This document shows positions 37,309-46,217 of a stretch of DNA of 64,000 nucleotides, in pieces. Origin of the DNA: Undibacterium umbellatum (GTDB taxonomy: Bacteria > Pseudomonadota > Gammaproteobacteria > Burkholderiales > Burkholderiaceae_D); NCBI RefSeq assembly GCF_014284125.1, contig NZ_JACOFX010000012.1, forward strand, positions 62,001-126,000, given 5' to 3'. The first letter of the stretch is position 1, and every line of letters begins with the position of its first letter. The position numbers were made by a program, and so were the translations under genes. The notes under the pieces were generated by a model that ran no database searches, had not been told where the DNA came from, and worked only from the letters and a program-made list of their open reading frames with translations.

Positions 37309-38502
37309 CTACTTAAGCTGCGTGAAATATTTAATACCCGTTGCGAAGTGCGAAATATCAAATGGGGTATGTCCATCTAAACTAAGGTCTGCCAGGATTT
37401 TGCCTAGCAAAGGCACGAACTTGCCTGCCCAACCCGTGGCATAGATGACGATATCCTTGTGCCCGGGGACATAGGCTGGAGCAAAATCGACGATCAATTC
37501 TTTATTGGCGATCTTGCTCAGGGCGACCAGGCAAGTCGAGGTGTAATGCGGTACTGGGTCCAGCCCACGCATATGATTTTTGACCCAGGTAGCGGTATAG
37601 CCCAGCTCTTCAGGATTTGGGATAAGCGTACGCTGCTCTGGTGAGTCAAGTGGGAGCATGACAAAGTCAGATGCGACCCGGATATAGCCGGGATAATTCC
37701 AGCTGACTTCAGGGAAACCATAAAACTGGTTACCGTTATTGCCAACGGGATTCTGGAACACAAACCAGGTTGGATACTGTATGCGTGGATCTGTTTTTTT
37801 GTAAAAGGCAGAAGCCATATTCCAGTATGTTGCTGCGACCTGGAAGTTGAGCAATTTAAAGACCGCATCCGCATATGGGCCAGGTACCAGCACCAGTTTT
37901 TTTGCAGTGAAATTGCCTATGGGGGTAGTGATTTCAAACTGATGCTGGCGGTACACAATTTTTGTAACGGGTGCTTCTTCCTTCAGCGTGACATAGCTGG
38001 ATTTACGGTTCCAGTTATACAGAGTTTGCTGGGTTGCTTTCAAGTCTATGCTGGCACCTTGTGGCTGGAACAGGCCCGTATAAGTGGATGGCAAGTCCTT
38101 GAAGTGATACTGGCTTTCCAGTTCCGCTGCACTAACCTTGGTATAGGGTACGTCTTGTGCCTGCAATGCCAGTTCAGCTTGCCGTATATTGCCCTCGGTT
38201 GAATGTACGTCGGGATCACCAAACCACAGGGTGCCGACTTCATCCATCAGGGGGGCAGGCGTCAGGCATTGCAACTCATCCCAGTAGGGTATTGATTGCT
38301 TGACCAGTTTCACCATGTATTCATCGGGATAAGGAATGCGGAACTGGCGCGACACCCCGGCAGAACTGCCTAACTGGTTGATAAAAGTAAATTGCTCCAA
38401 CACCAGCGTCCTGGCTTTTCTTTTACTCAGGTGATAAGCCGTAGACAGACCCATGGGGCCACCACCTATGACGACGACATCAAAATGATTTTCATTGCCC
38501 AT
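37309..38502 (-). CDS. FAD-dependent oxidoreductase (MSOX/DAO-like)
   Basis: A 397-aa FAD oxidoreductase of the D-amino acid oxidase / monomeric sarcosine oxidase type. Motifs: VVVIGGGPMGLSTAYHL (FAD binding) and SSAGVSRQFR, typical of the sarcosine oxidase branch. Near the C-terminus YTSTCLVALS holds a Cys at the position where this branch can attach FAD covalently. The start at 38502 has agagg 7 nt upstream. It lies 63 bp before the amine-oxidase gene and 73 bp after the nitrobindin-like gene, all on one strand. Substrate unknown; a secondary amine or N-methyl amino acid is plausible. Confidence 0.85.
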   Translation of the reverse strand: MGNENHFDVVVIGGGPMGLSTAYHLSKRKARTLVLEQFTFINQLGSSAGVSRQFRIPYPDEYMVKLVKQSIPYWDELQCLTPAPLMDEVGTLWFGDPDVHSTEGNIRQAELALQAQDVPYTKVSAAELESQYHFKDLPSTYTGLFQPQGASIDLKATQQTLYNWNRKSSYVTLKEEAPVTKIVYRQHQFEITTPIGNFTAKKLVLVPGPYADAVFKLLNFQVAATYWNMASAFYKKTDPRIQYPTWFVFQNPVGNNGNQFYGFPEVSWNYPGYIRVASDFVMLPLDSPEQRTLIPNPEELGYTATWVKNHMRGLDPVPHYTSTCLVALSKIANKELIVDFAPAYVPGHKDIVIYATGWAGKFVPLLGKILADLSLDGHTPFDISHFATGIKYFTQLK

Positions 38503-38575
38503 GTGATTGCCTCTTTCTGTTGACACTTTGGTGGGAGGAACCGCTTGCCCAGCCTGATGACTACTAAATAGTGAC

Positions 38576-39412
38576 TCAGGTACGGATCAGCGTGGCAACC
38601 GAAATATGCGGCCAGTCTATGTCCAGGAAATTCAGAATCACGGTCTGGGTGTACTGCAATTGCATGAATTGCGTGCCGTCAGGGCGTTCCACTGTTTCTA
38701 TCCAGAAGATCGCATCGAGTTTGGTGGCATTTGCATTCGCAGTAACAAAGGGGATATTGACTATGCCACCTACAGGTAACGATGAGACGGACAAAACCGT
38801 GGTATTGACGATCTTTTGCCCCTGTATGGCATCAGTCAGAGCTTCATTCATGTTGTCGACATAACTTTGCTTCATGCCGGGTGGCAGATTGGAATCCATG
38901 TAAGTATCAAGATAACCCCATGGTGCATGTGCCATGCCTGGGCCGGTAGGCGTGGAACTGACAGCATCTATCCGGGGGCCACCAGGGACTTCAAAGCTGG
39001 TCCCTTGCGCCAGCAAGGAATCGCCATGTGGAATGGTCGATTGTCTGACGATACTTGCAGCCGCCAGTGGATCACTAGTCGCTGGAACATTCAGCCAGAT
39101 GCCTGGCTCTATGTGCAAGCCTTCCATGGTCGGCGCATCGTTAACTTGTTGCAGGTAAGTCAGGCCGTAGATATTGATATCGTCTTGTACCGAACCGCGA
39201 TTCGGCACTGCACCACCTATGGCCGTGAATTGTATGCGCTCGGCAGTAGCATTCAACATCAGACGAAAAGTGCCATGGTTTTGCTTGTTGGGTACAGCAA
39301 TCAAGTTAAAGCCGCGCCCCGACCAGGTCCCCTCCAGTTCTGCAAGATGTCCTAGTGGTGATGAATCCAAGTTGCCTGGGGCCGCAGCGCGCCTGGGTGA
39401 GTAGAGCGTCAT
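38576..39412 (-). CDS. nitrobindin-like heme-binding protein
   Basis: A 278-aa cytosolic protein whose N-terminus PLGHLAELEGTWSGRGFN resembles the first strand of nitrobindin/heme-binding beta-barrel proteins. The rest is beta-rich with no catalytic motif seen. Ordinary nitrobindins are about 160-200 aa, so this is a long form. ATG 39412 is chosen because aagga lies 8 nt upstream; a TTG at 39418 is also in frame. It is the first of three co-directional genes followed by two flavin oxidases, so a role linked to oxidase products such as H2O2 is possible (inference). Confidence 0.6.
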   Translation of the reverse strand: MTLYSPRRAAAPGNLDSSPLGHLAELEGTWSGRGFNLIAVPNKQNHGTFRLMLNATAERIQFTAIGGAVPNRGSVQDDINIYGLTYLQQVNDAPTMEGLHIEPGIWLNVPATSDPLAAASIVRQSTIPHGDSLLAQGTSFEVPGGPRIDAVSSTPTGPGMAHAPWGYLDTYMDSNLPPGMKQSYVDNMNEALTDAIQGQKIVNTTVLSVSSLPVGGIVNIPFVTANANATKLDAIFWIETVERPDGTQFMQLQYTQTVILNFLDIDWPHISVATLIRT

Positions 39413-39752
39413 TTTCAAGTTCCTTCAAAGTTTGTTGTACTACATGGAGTAAATCTGAACTTGTTATTCAAATTCGGAGACAGCTAAACTTGTTCGTGAA
39501 AGTGCTATTACCTATTCCCAATAGGTGATGCTTAAAGAGTAAGATAATTATCTAATAGTATAATAAAAAACATAAGTAAATGTGGGAAATTGAAGATTTA
39601 ACATTACGTTTTGACAAGCTGCACAATTTCACGCGCAGACATTGCGCGAGTGAAATTAAAATGGGCGATGGGAAAGGATCGCGACCCCAGATTGGGGTGC
39701 ATAAGACTTGCGGAAGCGAGTAACTGGAAGCCTGAGCAGCTTCCAGGCAAGT
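39413..39752. other. AT-rich intergenic region with a palindrome
   Basis: About 340 bases between the flavin-oxidase cluster and the MFS gene, both on the minus strand. It carries the ribosome-binding site of the nitrobindin-like gene, a 17-bp palindrome at 39510-39526, and an imperfect hairpin (39625-39656). No supportable gene was seen. Confidence 0.6.
39510..39526. promoter_or_regulatory. 17-bp palindrome, candidate operator
   Basis: The sequence acctatt-ccc-aataggt is a perfect inverted repeat with a 3-nt centre, about 100 bp upstream of the nitrobindin-like gene. The surrounding DNA is AT-rich. The regulator is unknown. Confidence 0.35.
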
Positions 39753-41006
39753 TTAGCTGGTGCTTGGTATTCTTTGGCCTGCATTGTAGTACAGCGCCGG
39801 GATTTTCTTCTTGCTGAGTATCATCATCGCTAGGCTGGCCACTGCCAGCAGGGACCAGTTGAGCCCTGGCATTTTCATGCTCTGCGCCAGATCAAACAAG
39901 ACACCACCTGCCAGGCTGCCTATCATGGTGCCAGCGCTTTGATAAAACATTTGTTGCGACATCAGCCTGCCCGTATCTGCCGCAGACTTGTTGGCAAAGC
40001 GGGCCACCAGGACATCCAGTGAGGGGCCATAAAACACCTGGCCGAAAGACAGCAAGATGGCAGAAATGATGACAGCAGCGGCACTGTGGGTAAACACCAC
40101 CATGATGGCAAAACTGACAAACAGGCAGGCATAGCCTATCTTTAAAAAACGGAAGTGATCAAGAGTACGTACAGCACGTTTGGAAATTGGTATCTGGAAA
40201 AAGATAATGACCAAGGCGGCCAGCCAGAATGGTGTCGAGACAGGTATTTCAGGCGTGAACTTGGGAATATGTAAGCTGAAACCTATCATCGGTTGCACAG
40301 CAAAACACCAGAACACTGAATTCGACAGATAAAACATCAGCGGCAATTCCACCGGTTTATCGTCATCGGCATTGTTTGCCAGGGCAGTTAGCACCGTTTG
40401 ATCTGAGAATGCTTTTTGCTCCTCAGCCAAACCTTTTTCTTCATGCTCACTGATGGCACGCATGGCAATCAGCATGAATAAACCATATACAATAAAGGTA
40501 ATGAAGACGATCAAAAACACCAGCTTTAACTGATCGTGAGGGACAAAGCTGGCCGTCAGATAGCCACCCACCAGGCCCATGCGAATCGCAAACGCCAGTT
40601 TGCTGAACAGGGATGCCTGATCCAGCCCCTTCAGTTTCAATAAATAATTTTTTAAGCCAGGGAAAGATAAACCGCTGCCCAGCCCTGCCAATAAGGCAAA
40701 CAAGGCCAGCGCCCAGGCCTGTTGCAGATAGGCCATGAAGTATAGGGCGATACCTTCCAGCAGGATATTGCCGGTAATCGCCAGAGGATGATTGGCCAGG
40801 CGAGAAAACCTGACTCCCATGTAGGAGCCAAGTACGCGCCCCAAGTTCAAGCCAAACAAGATCGACGCAGCCCAAAATCCTGAGAAAGACTTGCCTGTTT
40901 CAGCGACAATAATCGGTGTATAGAGCGCGACACCACCTGATGCAATTGCGACGCCTATGTAAATCAGATAGGAATTGAATACAGGATTGAATTTCTTGGT
41001 TTGCAT
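39753..41006 (-). CDS. MFS transporter
   Basis: Major facilitator protein (417 aa) with twelve predicted helices and a charged central loop (SEHEEKGLAEEQKAF). The region between helices 2 and 3 (GRVLGSYMGVRFSRLA) fits the superfamily. It lies on the same strand upstream of the flavin-oxidase cluster, but 340 bp of AT-rich DNA separate them, so it likely has its own transcription. Substrate unknown; efflux of an amine or of oxidase-related compounds is possible from context only. Confidence 0.85.
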   Translation of the reverse strand: MQTKKFNPVFNSYLIYIGVAIASGGVALYTPIIVAETGKSFSGFWAASILFGLNLGRVLGSYMGVRFSRLANHPLAITGNILLEGIALYFMAYLQQAWALALFALLAGLGSGLSFPGLKNYLLKLKGLDQASLFSKLAFAIRMGLVGGYLTASFVPHDQLKLVFLIVFITFIVYGLFMLIAMRAISEHEEKGLAEEQKAFSDQTVLTALANNADDDKPVELPLMFYLSNSVFWCFAVQPMIGFSLHIPKFTPEIPVSTPFWLAALVIIFFQIPISKRAVRTLDHFRFLKIGYACLFVSFAIMVVFTHSAAAVIISAILLSFGQVFYGPSLDVLVARFANKSAADTGRLMSQQMFYQSAGTMIGSLAGGVLFDLAQSMKMPGLNWSLLAVASLAMMILSKKKIPALYYNAGQRIPSTS

Positions 41007-41197
41007 AGATCAGGGTGTTAGCGCAAGGCAGGCGCCAGGCAAATAAAAGCAGAAAACGGCAATCGAGCCGGACGAGGTCTTTACGTTGTGATGCCAATCA
41101 ACATAAAAAGTTCATCGATATGCGTGCAGCGAATATGCTCTAAATTGTACGCCTAATTTACAAACCCTGTTGCCAGGTCGCAATATGGCAATATGCC

Positions 41198-41899
41198 TTA
41201 GATTTTCCCCATATAAAGCCAGGCCCAGGCAGCCAGTAAACAAACGCTGAGCAAAAACAAACCAGTTGCCCCATTTGGGCGCAAGATGCCCATATAACCT
41301 ATGGCGACAGTTGTAACACCTTTCTTAACCCGTTTCATGCTACGCCAGCGCTGTAAAAATTTAAGCATCGACAAGACAAAGGTAAACGTGGCACACGACA
41401 GCAAAGAAACCCTGAAGACATTGAGCAAATTGATTTCGCCAAGGGATATTTTCTTATAGGCCAGGCCTATAAGAGCCATGACCATTGCTGCTGCGATGGA
41501 GATGGCGACATTGGCATACATGGATTTGCGGCTGGTAACAGCGGCATCTTCCAGTTCGCACTTCAACAGATCCACTTTTTCATTGATGAGTGTGGATGTC
41601 TCATGTTTGATGGCAAGAATGCGCTGATCTATGGCCGCGCCTATCTGGCTGGTTGAATAGTCGATCAAGTCCTTGATGTCATCCTTGGTCATGCTGCGCT
41701 GGCTATGGATTTCATCTGACAGCAGGGCAATATTCCTGTCCATCTGCGCACCAGCCTGACGTATTACTTCCGACAACTCATTGCTGACCTGATGGATGGA
41801 GCGGTCAACCAGAGGGCCTACCCGTTCATCGATGACACGGTTCAGGCTTTCTTCAAAATTGACTGATGCCTGTTTCAGATTGAGTGGGTCAAACGCCAT
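41198..41899 (-). CDS. membrane protein with N-terminal coiled coil, unknown
   Basis: A 233-aa protein. The first 130 residues are helical and charged, with heptad-like patterns (NELSEVIRQAGAQMDRNIAL; ISNEIHS-like repeats), suggesting a coiled coil. Three hydrophobic segments follow (about 139-155, 164-185 and 208-230). No known family was recognised. ATG 41899 has ggag 4-5 nt upstream and is preferred over an open frame to 41920. The MFS gene next to it (191 bp away) is on the same strand; no functional link is evident. Confidence 0.65.
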   Translation of the reverse strand: MAFDPLNLKQASVNFEESLNRVIDERVGPLVDRSIHQVSNELSEVIRQAGAQMDRNIALLSDEIHSQRSMTKDDIKDLIDYSTSQIGAAIDQRILAIKHETSTLINEKVDLLKCELEDAAVTSRKSMYANVAISIAAAMVMALIGLAYKKISLGEINLLNVFRVSLLSCATFTFVLSMLKFLQRWRSMKRVKKGVTTVAIGYMGILRPNGATGLFLLSVCLLAAWAWLYMGKI

Positions 41900-42053
41900 C
41901 TTTTCTCCGTGACATACCAAGTTACCCTTCTATCTTATGCCAGATTGTCTTATTTCAAGTCTGTAATCCATACTTCAGTATGGGCGACAAATTCATGCGG
42001 CTACAGTATGGTGTAGGTCATAGTGTCCGGAGCTACGTACAGGAAAGTGAAGC

Positions 42054-42689
42054 ATGAGAAATTTGGTGGTTTTATTGTTGATCGTTGGTGCTGTCTGGTA
42101 CTGGAAAAAAGGGCTTGCAAAGAATGATATCTCTTTTGATAAATCAGGTAACCCTACTGTAGTCTTGTTCACTGCACCGCAATGTGGAGAGCATTGCCAG
42201 ATCAGCGTGCGCTTCCTGCGTGACCGAGGCGTGCCGTTTGAAGAAAAACAAGTTGTCCTTGATGATGAAAATGATAGTAATACCCGGCTCTGGAAAAAAT
42301 ATAGCAGCGGTCAATTACCTGTCACCCTGATAGGCAATGACAAAATCATGGGAAATTCCAAGTGGGATATGATTGCCGCCTTAGGCCAGAATTTTGAAGA
42401 TCAATATCTGACCCGGCCAGAGCGCGCATATTTTAAAAGGCACTTCCAGGCTGATGGAAAACCCAAGGTCGCCTTGTATGGCACAGACTGGTGTCCATCT
42501 TGTGCGCAATTACGTGCCGACTTTAAAGACAGCAAGATAGATTTCGTTGATATTGATGTAGAAAAAAGTGGCGAATTCAATCAAATAACCACGGTCATGG
42601 AGATACCCGGATATCCAGCCACCTGGTACGGTTACACAAGAGTCCACGGAACATCCATAGGCGATGTCAAGAATGTCATGGCGCGTTAA
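42054..42689 (+). CDS. membrane-anchored tandem glutaredoxin-like protein
   Basis: A 211-aa protein with an N-terminal hydrophobic helix (residues 3-17) and two thioredoxin-fold domains in tandem. The first (about 34-120) has Cys44 and Cys48 in QCGEHCQ, a CxxxC rather than the usual CxxC. The second (about 136-210) has the canonical Cys147/Cys150 (WCPSC). Both have a proline-containing loop opposite (QLPVTLIG; IPGYPATW), as in glutaredoxins. It is a single gene after 130 bp of upstream sequence and the start has ggaaag nearby. Substrate unknown. Confidence 0.8.
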   Translation: MRNLVVLLLIVGAVWYWKKGLAKNDISFDKSGNPTVVLFTAPQCGEHCQISVRFLRDRGVPFEEKQVVLDDENDSNTRLWKKYSSGQLPVTLIGNDKIMGNSKWDMIAALGQNFEDQYLTRPERAYFKRHFQADGKPKVALYGTDWCPSCAQLRADFKDSKIDFVDIDVEKSGEFNQITTVMEIPGYPATWYGYTRVHGTSIGDVKNVMAR

Positions 42690-43122
42690 TATCCTGGTGA
42701 TTTAGGGAGTCCTGCCTCAAGAGTGCATCATTGCTATGTTACAGGCCAATCGATCATAACGAAGTAATCCTTGAGCAGTGCGGGTTTGCTGAACAAGATA
42801 TCAACAAAAGAAATAAAGGCGCAAGCATGCATAAAACAGCAACTTGTTTCTAGCCTGGCTTTGCAACGCTCATTCAGAATAAAGTTCGCTTGTTTGACAT
42901 CATTTTTTTGCGAGCATGAGCAAATGTCTATCCAGACTATCCCCGCAGGTCTCTCAAGCAGAACTTGCATATTTTTAATTTCCTTTTGCTATAAATTCTA
43001 TACGCTGCAACTTGCTTGTTGATTAACAAAGCCGGTGGTTTTTAAATGCGCCCCTGCTTTTACGGGCGTCAGGCCGATTTCCTGATGCAGCTCAGATTCA
43101 TAAACAAAGGATTAAATTTACT
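42690..43122. other. intergenic region upstream of outer-membrane protein gene
   Basis: About 430 bases without a supportable gene. Open frames on both strands (42734-42970 minus, 42771-43022 plus) are mutually exclusive and have no start context. A TATAAA-like box near 42990, followed by a possible small hairpin (cgccc / gggcg near 43050-43070), may belong to the promoter and leader of the gene at 43123. Confidence 0.4.
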
Positions 43123-43692
43123 ATGTTGATCAAAAAAATTTCCATCATTGTGTGTGCCACAGCTGGCATGCTTGTCAGTTCTTTTGCCTCGGCCCAAACT
43201 TACCTCGGTGGCTCCGTCGGGCAGAACGATACCAACAATAACTGTAATTACAGCACTACTTGCGATTCCAAAGCCACCAGTTTCAAGGTGTTTGGTGGAT
43301 ATGACATCAACAAGAATTTTGCCGTGGAAAGTAGCTATTTTTCTTCAGGTAAGACCTTGGTAAACGCCGGCCTGTTGGGTGGAATGGAGATCAAGAAAAC
43401 GGGATTGAGTTTGGCAGGCCTGTACAAATATGAGTTCAATGAAGCCCTGGCAGGTTTTGCCAAATTGGGTGTAGCACGTGTAAAGACAGAGACTTCTTAC
43501 CAGACTTCTGGCTTGTCACCTTATTCAGCATCTTATACTGAAAACCAGGCTTTGCTTGGTCTGGGCCTTACTTACAAGATCAGCACAAATCTGTCGTTGC
43601 GTGGTGAATATGAGAAATACAATCCCAAGACTTTTTCCAGCAGGGGAACTGCAATGAGTAATCTTTCCGTCGGTATGCAATACAATTTTTAA
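43123..43692 (+). CDS. OmpA-like/porin-family outer-membrane beta-barrel protein
   Basis: Small outer-membrane beta-barrel protein (189 aa). A signal peptide ends at ASAQ (residue 24). The mature part starts TYLGGSVGQND, as in OmpA-like/OmpW-like barrels, and alternates about eight strands (FKVFGGYDINKNFAVESSYF; LSLRGEYEKYNPKTF). It ends SVGMQYNF, with terminal Phe as in the outer-membrane barrel signal. No OmpA C-terminal peptidoglycan-binding domain is present. A hairpin follows the gene. Confidence 0.85.
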   Translation: MLIKKISIIVCATAGMLVSSFASAQTYLGGSVGQNDTNNNCNYSTTCDSKATSFKVFGGYDINKNFAVESSYFSSGKTLVNAGLLGGMEIKKTGLSLAGLYKYEFNEALAGFAKLGVARVKTETSYQTSGLSPYSASYTENQALLGLGLTYKISTNLSLRGEYEKYNPKTFSSRGTAMSNLSVGMQYNF

Positions 43693-43701
43693 ATGAATGT
43701 C

Positions 43702-43737
43702 TGGCGCTGTGAAAAAATTTCGATTTCATCAGCGCCA
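43702..43737 (+). terminator. terminator-like hairpin after the barrel gene
   Basis: Perfect 8-bp stem tggcgctg / cagcgcca with an inner tgaaa / tttca extension and a short T run after it. It lies 10 bp after the stop and faces the converging gene at 43773. Confidence 0.55.
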
Positions 43738-43772
43738 TTTGAAAAAAGTTTAAAACAGATGCCGAAGCCTGG

Positions 43773-44285
43773 TCAATCCGGGCGACGAAAATCATCCGCT
43801 ATCCAGGCTCTCGCATTTTGCTGATTCAATTTGTAGTTGGGTGCAACCCTGACCCTGGCCAGTTCAGTATTGCCGGCATCCTGTGCACTCAGCCAGGCAT
43901 AAGGATCGTCTTCATCAGGAACGATATCCAGCAGAATCTTATAATCAGCATCTTCAGTAGCCACCATCAGGCTCTTATGCAAGGTCGCATGTAATTGCTG
44001 TTCATGACGACGTATGACTTCCGATGCGGTTTTCACCAGCGTACCAAAGGCATTGGCATCCAGCGGCTTGGGATTCTTTTTATCGCGCCCCATTGTCCAG
44101 GGGCCAACCAGGGCTGGCTCTGGTTCACCATCCTTGATCATTGCTACAGCCCAGCCTTCATCATCATCGTTCTTGATCACTTGAGCAGTCCAGCCTTTGT
44201 CGCGCCACCGCCGTGGTTCGCGGATTTTTTGATCCTCCTCTTGAGGAGCGTGATCTTCGGAGTTGTAGTCGTTATCGTTGGTCAA
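43773..44285 (-). CDS. hypothetical acidic protein
   Basis: A 170-aa soluble protein with a very acidic N-terminus (residues 1-25), a central domain (WRDKGWTAQVIKNDDDEGWAVAM; PWTMGRDKKNPKPL) and a charged C-terminal part. No motif or family known to me. The neighbouring upstream gene on the same strand is the cysteine-cluster protein at 44325, 40 bp away, so they may share a transcript. Probably cytosolic; function unknown. Confidence 0.6.
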   Translation of the reverse strand: MTNDNDYNSEDHAPQEEDQKIREPRRWRDKGWTAQVIKNDDDEGWAVAMIKDGEPEPALVGPWTMGRDKKNPKPLDANAFGTLVKTASEVIRRHEQQLHATLHKSLMVATEDADYKILLDIVPDEDDPYAWLSAQDAGNTELARVRVAPNYKLNQQNARAWIADDFRRPD

Positions 44286-44324
44286 AGCAATTCTCGATTT
44301 GTTTCTTCAGGCTGCATCCTACAC

Positions 44325-44675
44325 TCAAGCGGCCAGTTTGTCTGAATCAGTCACTGTTTTGGTTGGCAGGGCAGGCAAGCCATGTCTGGCACGGGCTTTC
44401 TGGCATTTGTCATCACCAGCCAGCACTTCCCGGCAGGGGGATGGTCTTTGCTCATACATGCTGCATTTCACGGCTTTTCCAACTTCACCCACCAAGGCCT
44501 GACAGTGAGGGCTGGAATGGTTGGTGCCACGCAAACAGGAGTACACCGGTGTCAACGCCTCTACCATGGAATCAGCAATCCCATTGGCATCTGCCTCAGC
44601 CCAATAGAATGAAACCCGGTAACTGGCGCAGCATGCTCCGCAATTCAGGCAGGGTTCAAGAGTAGCGATTTTAAT
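44325..44675 (-). CDS. YkgJ-type cysteine cluster protein with non-AUG start
   Basis: A 116-aa protein of the YkgJ zinc- or iron-binding cysteine-cluster family (UPF0153). Conserved cysteines: Cys9, Cys12, Cys15, Cys16 (PCLNCGACCASYRV) and later KCSMYEQRPSPC with further cysteines. The usual N-terminus sits in an open frame bounded by a stop at 44688-44690, with no ATG, GTG or TTG before the first cysteine. The best starts are ATT at 44675 (reads M-KIATLEPC) or ATC at 44669, with ggaaag just upstream. The ATG at 44567 would remove the first cysteine cluster. Start is therefore uncertain. Confidence 0.75.
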   Translation of the reverse strand: MKIATLEPCLNCGACCASYRVSFYWAEADANGIADSMVEALTPVYSCLRGTNHSSPHCQALVGEVGKAVKCSMYEQRPSPCREVLAGDDKCQKARARHGLPALPTKTVTDSDKLAA

Positions 44676-44958
44676 TCTTTCCGTTAATTAAAACCTGAAA
44701 ACCAGGTCTCATGCACAAACATATTTGCGCGATTCAAAGCACTTTGTTCCGCAAAAATCCACATTCATTCCCTTATTTTGCGCTTCTGTCTCAATCTGCC
44801 TGCTTGCAATTTCTGATTTACCTATAGTGCGTCATGTGTATGCAAGCTGCAAGCATGAAATGACGAACGGCTTGTTCTTTGCGCAGTTTCGTCAATCCGC
44901 AGATCCCTGTAGCAGCGGGTCTGGTTTTCTTAACCTTGAATCAGAAAGCAAATCGAAA

Positions 44959-46059
44959 ATGAAAACAACTTTCCGCCTCCTCCCTGCAAAATTGCTGATG
45001 GCAACACTGGCGCTTGGCGCGTTTCAGGCACATGCCGCAACTTCCATGACAGATACCGAGATACTCAGTGTACTCAAGCAGCGCATTGATACAGAAAAGA
45101 AAGGCGTCGGCATTGTAGTGGGCATTGTTGATGACAAGGGTAGCAGGGTGATCAGCTATGGCTATGCCAATCTGGCAGATCGTCGCCCTGTCGATGCGGA
45201 CACTCTGTTTGAACTTGGTTCCATCACCAGCGTATTTACTGGCGTGACCATGATGGACATGGCCGAGAAAAACGAAATCAGATTGAAAGACCCGCTGGCA
45301 AAATACCTTCCCGATACTGTCAACGTGCCAGATTCAGACGACAGAAAAATTACCCTTGCCGATTTGTCTGCCCACCGTTCTGGCCTGCCAGCCTTGCCCG
45401 TCAACCTCAAGCAGACTGGAAGTGACAATCCCTATGCCGGTTTTACGACCAGCAAGGCCTATGAATTCTTGTCCGGCTACCAATTGAAATACGATGTCGG
45501 CAGCCGCTATGAATATTCCAATTTTGGCAATGGCCTGCTGGGACAGGCACTCAGCCAGCGCGCTGGCACCGACTATGACACACTGGTGAAAAACCGAATT
45601 GCCACACCTCTGGGCATGACCGCAACGGGCGTCACACTCAATGCTGACCTGCAAAAACGCATGGCAACAGGCTACAGTAGCAAGGCACAATTTGCTGCCG
45701 CACCAAGCTGGAACTTTAACTCATTCGAAGGTGCAGGCGGCCTGCGTTCATCGGCTAACGACATGCTTAAATTCGTTGCCGCAAACATGGGGCAGACCAA
45801 CACTCCATTAAAAGACACCATGCGCAAATTGCAGGAGCCATTCGAACCCGGCAACCGCCTCTTGCTGGTCTGGGGCGGCTACAACAACAAATTCGGCAGT
45901 TCCATCCTGGCGCAAGAAGGCAAGACTGGTGGCTACAGCAGCTATGTGGCTTTCGATAAAAAAGCTGGCAAAGGCGTGGTGATACTGTCAAATGCAGATA
46001 TCAGCGTTAGCGATATCGGAAACAAGATCATCAATAGCGAATTCCCTCTGGTGCAGTAA
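44959..46059 (+). CDS. class C beta-lactamase-fold serine hydrolase lacking the SxxK lysine
   Basis: A 366-aa protein of the serine hydrolase/beta-lactamase class C fold with a signal peptide (residues 1-26). The nucleophile motif should be SxxK but reads GSITS (Ser88, then Ser91 in the lysine place). The second motif Y-S-N is intact (Tyr186-Asn188), and the third is KTG (Lys322-Gly324). Without the general base it may be inactive, or use another base. ATG 44959 begins the signal peptide; the frame is open back to 44725. The gene is followed by a terminator. Confidence 0.8.
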   Translation: MKTTFRLLPAKLLMATLALGAFQAHAATSMTDTEILSVLKQRIDTEKKGVGIVVGIVDDKGSRVISYGYANLADRRPVDADTLFELGSITSVFTGVTMMDMAEKNEIRLKDPLAKYLPDTVNVPDSDDRKITLADLSAHRSGLPALPVNLKQTGSDNPYAGFTTSKAYEFLSGYQLKYDVGSRYEYSNFGNGLLGQALSQRAGTDYDTLVKNRIATPLGMTATGVTLNADLQKRMATGYSSKAQFAAAPSWNFNSFEGAGGLRSSANDMLKFVAANMGQTNTPLKDTMRKLQEPFEPGNRLLLVWGGYNNKFGSSILAQEGKTGGYSSYVAFDKKAGKGVVILSNADISVSDIGNKIINSEFPLVQ

Positions 46060-46072
46060 ATTCAAAGAAGCA

Positions 46073-46117
46073 GGCAAGCACGCAGTATCAATGATGATAA
46101 TGCGTTCGCTTGCTTTT
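46073..46117 (+). terminator. terminator of the serine hydrolase gene
   Basis: Stem ggcaagcacgc (46073-46083) / gcgttcgcttgc (46102-46113) with a bulge, followed by ttttt. Confidence 0.7.
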
Positions 46118-46217
46118 TGGTCTGTCGCTACTGATTGCAGGTAGGCTTTGATATCACTGATATGTCAACGTTGTTGGCAGGTGTAGCCTTAAGCCAGATT
46201 TCCAGATTTCCAGATTT

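Noticed and set aside
39625-39656. Hairpin aatttcacgcgc / gcgcgagtgaaatt as a terminator
   Set aside because: It has a bulge and no T run in either direction, and lies 97 bp from the MFS stop.
42734-43022. Two opposing small open frames
   Set aside because: They exclude each other, have no ribosome-binding site and no family; treated as intergenic.
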